From Chondrilla cf. caribensis (Eukaryota > Porifera > Demospongiae > Chondrillida > Chondrillidae): a stretch of 64,000 nt of DNA. Location: contig OZ026550.1 in the NCBI GenBank assembly GCA_964020155.1, forward strand, positions 3,781,352-3,845,351. The letters are read 5' to 3'. Positions 63,861-64,000 of this stretch are shown here, in pieces (the first letter of the stretch is position 1; every line of letters starts with the position of its first letter). The position numbers were made by a program, and so were the translations under genes. The notes under the pieces are model-generated. The model had not been told where the DNA came from and searched no databases. It saw nothing but the letters and a program-made list of their open reading frames with translations.

Positions 63861-64000
63861 TTTCAGGAAGTTTTTTGGGGACGTGAGGTCATCTTAGCCA
63901 AGGGAAAATCCCAGCTATATTGGTTCGCTACATTGTTAACAATTTGAACGCACGTGCATACACCCCCGACTAATGTTACATTATGTGCTTCAATAATGGT
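63861..64000 (-). promoter_or_regulatory. 5' flank of the TRIM-NHL gene
   Basis: The reverse complement matches 1515-1653 and 28155-28300 (ATTGAAGCACATAATGTA, GCTGGGATTTTCCCTTGGCTA). Three gene copies keep this flank, so it probably includes the promoter or 5' UTR. Confidence 0.55.

Larger units (their letters stand above)
60560..64000 (-). repeat. Right arm of the inverted duplication
   Basis: Reverse complement of 1515-4810: RPL15 3' exon, spacer, TRIM-NHL gene and its 5' flank. Here both genes are intact. The spacer contains a 349-base MITE that the left arm lacks; without it the two spacers are about the same length. Confidence 0.85.

Overview
This is nuclear DNA of an invertebrate animal. 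It is AT-rich and full of microsatellites, genes carry spliceosomal introns (GT...AG, some under 100 nt), and the genes are animal families: ribosomal protein L15, ARF6-type GTPases, TRIM-type B-box/filamin/NHL proteins, Death-domain proteins and short collagens. The Death-NHL and kinase-NHL combinations together with short-chain collagens suggest a sponge, but that placement is inference. All exon models were built by hand from splice signals, reading phase and paralogue comparison; no transcript data were available.

Layout: 1-126 matches the upstream region of two collagen-like genes, so a third copy probably starts just left of the window. 1515-4810 holds a frameshifted TRIM-NHL gene followed by a broken, minus-strand 3' end of RPL15. 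The same pair, intact and in opposite orientation, occupies 60410-64000, so the window is bracketed by an inverted duplication. 6290-14018 is a tandem duplication: two ARF6-like genes, each preceded by repeats, one of them with a protein kinase remnant. 14800-20400 holds an intact Death/coiled-coil/NHL gene (16163-19412) between decayed relatives. 20690-36550 is a second tandem duplication with two minus-strand collagen-like genes, the second of which is broken. 36400-44850 is a repeat zone with foldback elements, retroelement fragments, a 1046-codon reverse transcriptase ORF and a five-copy satellite. 48292-51618 is a protein kinase fused to a coiled coil and an NHL propeller; 54010-57577 is a tandem-Death-domain NHL protein. 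RPL15 (58566-60715) and an intact TRIM-NHL gene close the window.

The common theme is a beta-propeller (NHL) module attached to different N-terminal modules: RING-like/B-box/filamin (probable ubiquitin-ligase type), Death domain(s) (adaptor/signalling type) and a protein kinase. In the Death and kinase genes the propeller is one terminal exon entered in phase 0 after a coiled-coil exon, which suits exon shuffling. At least six decayed fragments of these families lie scattered between the intact genes, so this looks like an active birth-and-death cluster. Any immune or sensing role is a hypothesis; the sequence shows architecture only.
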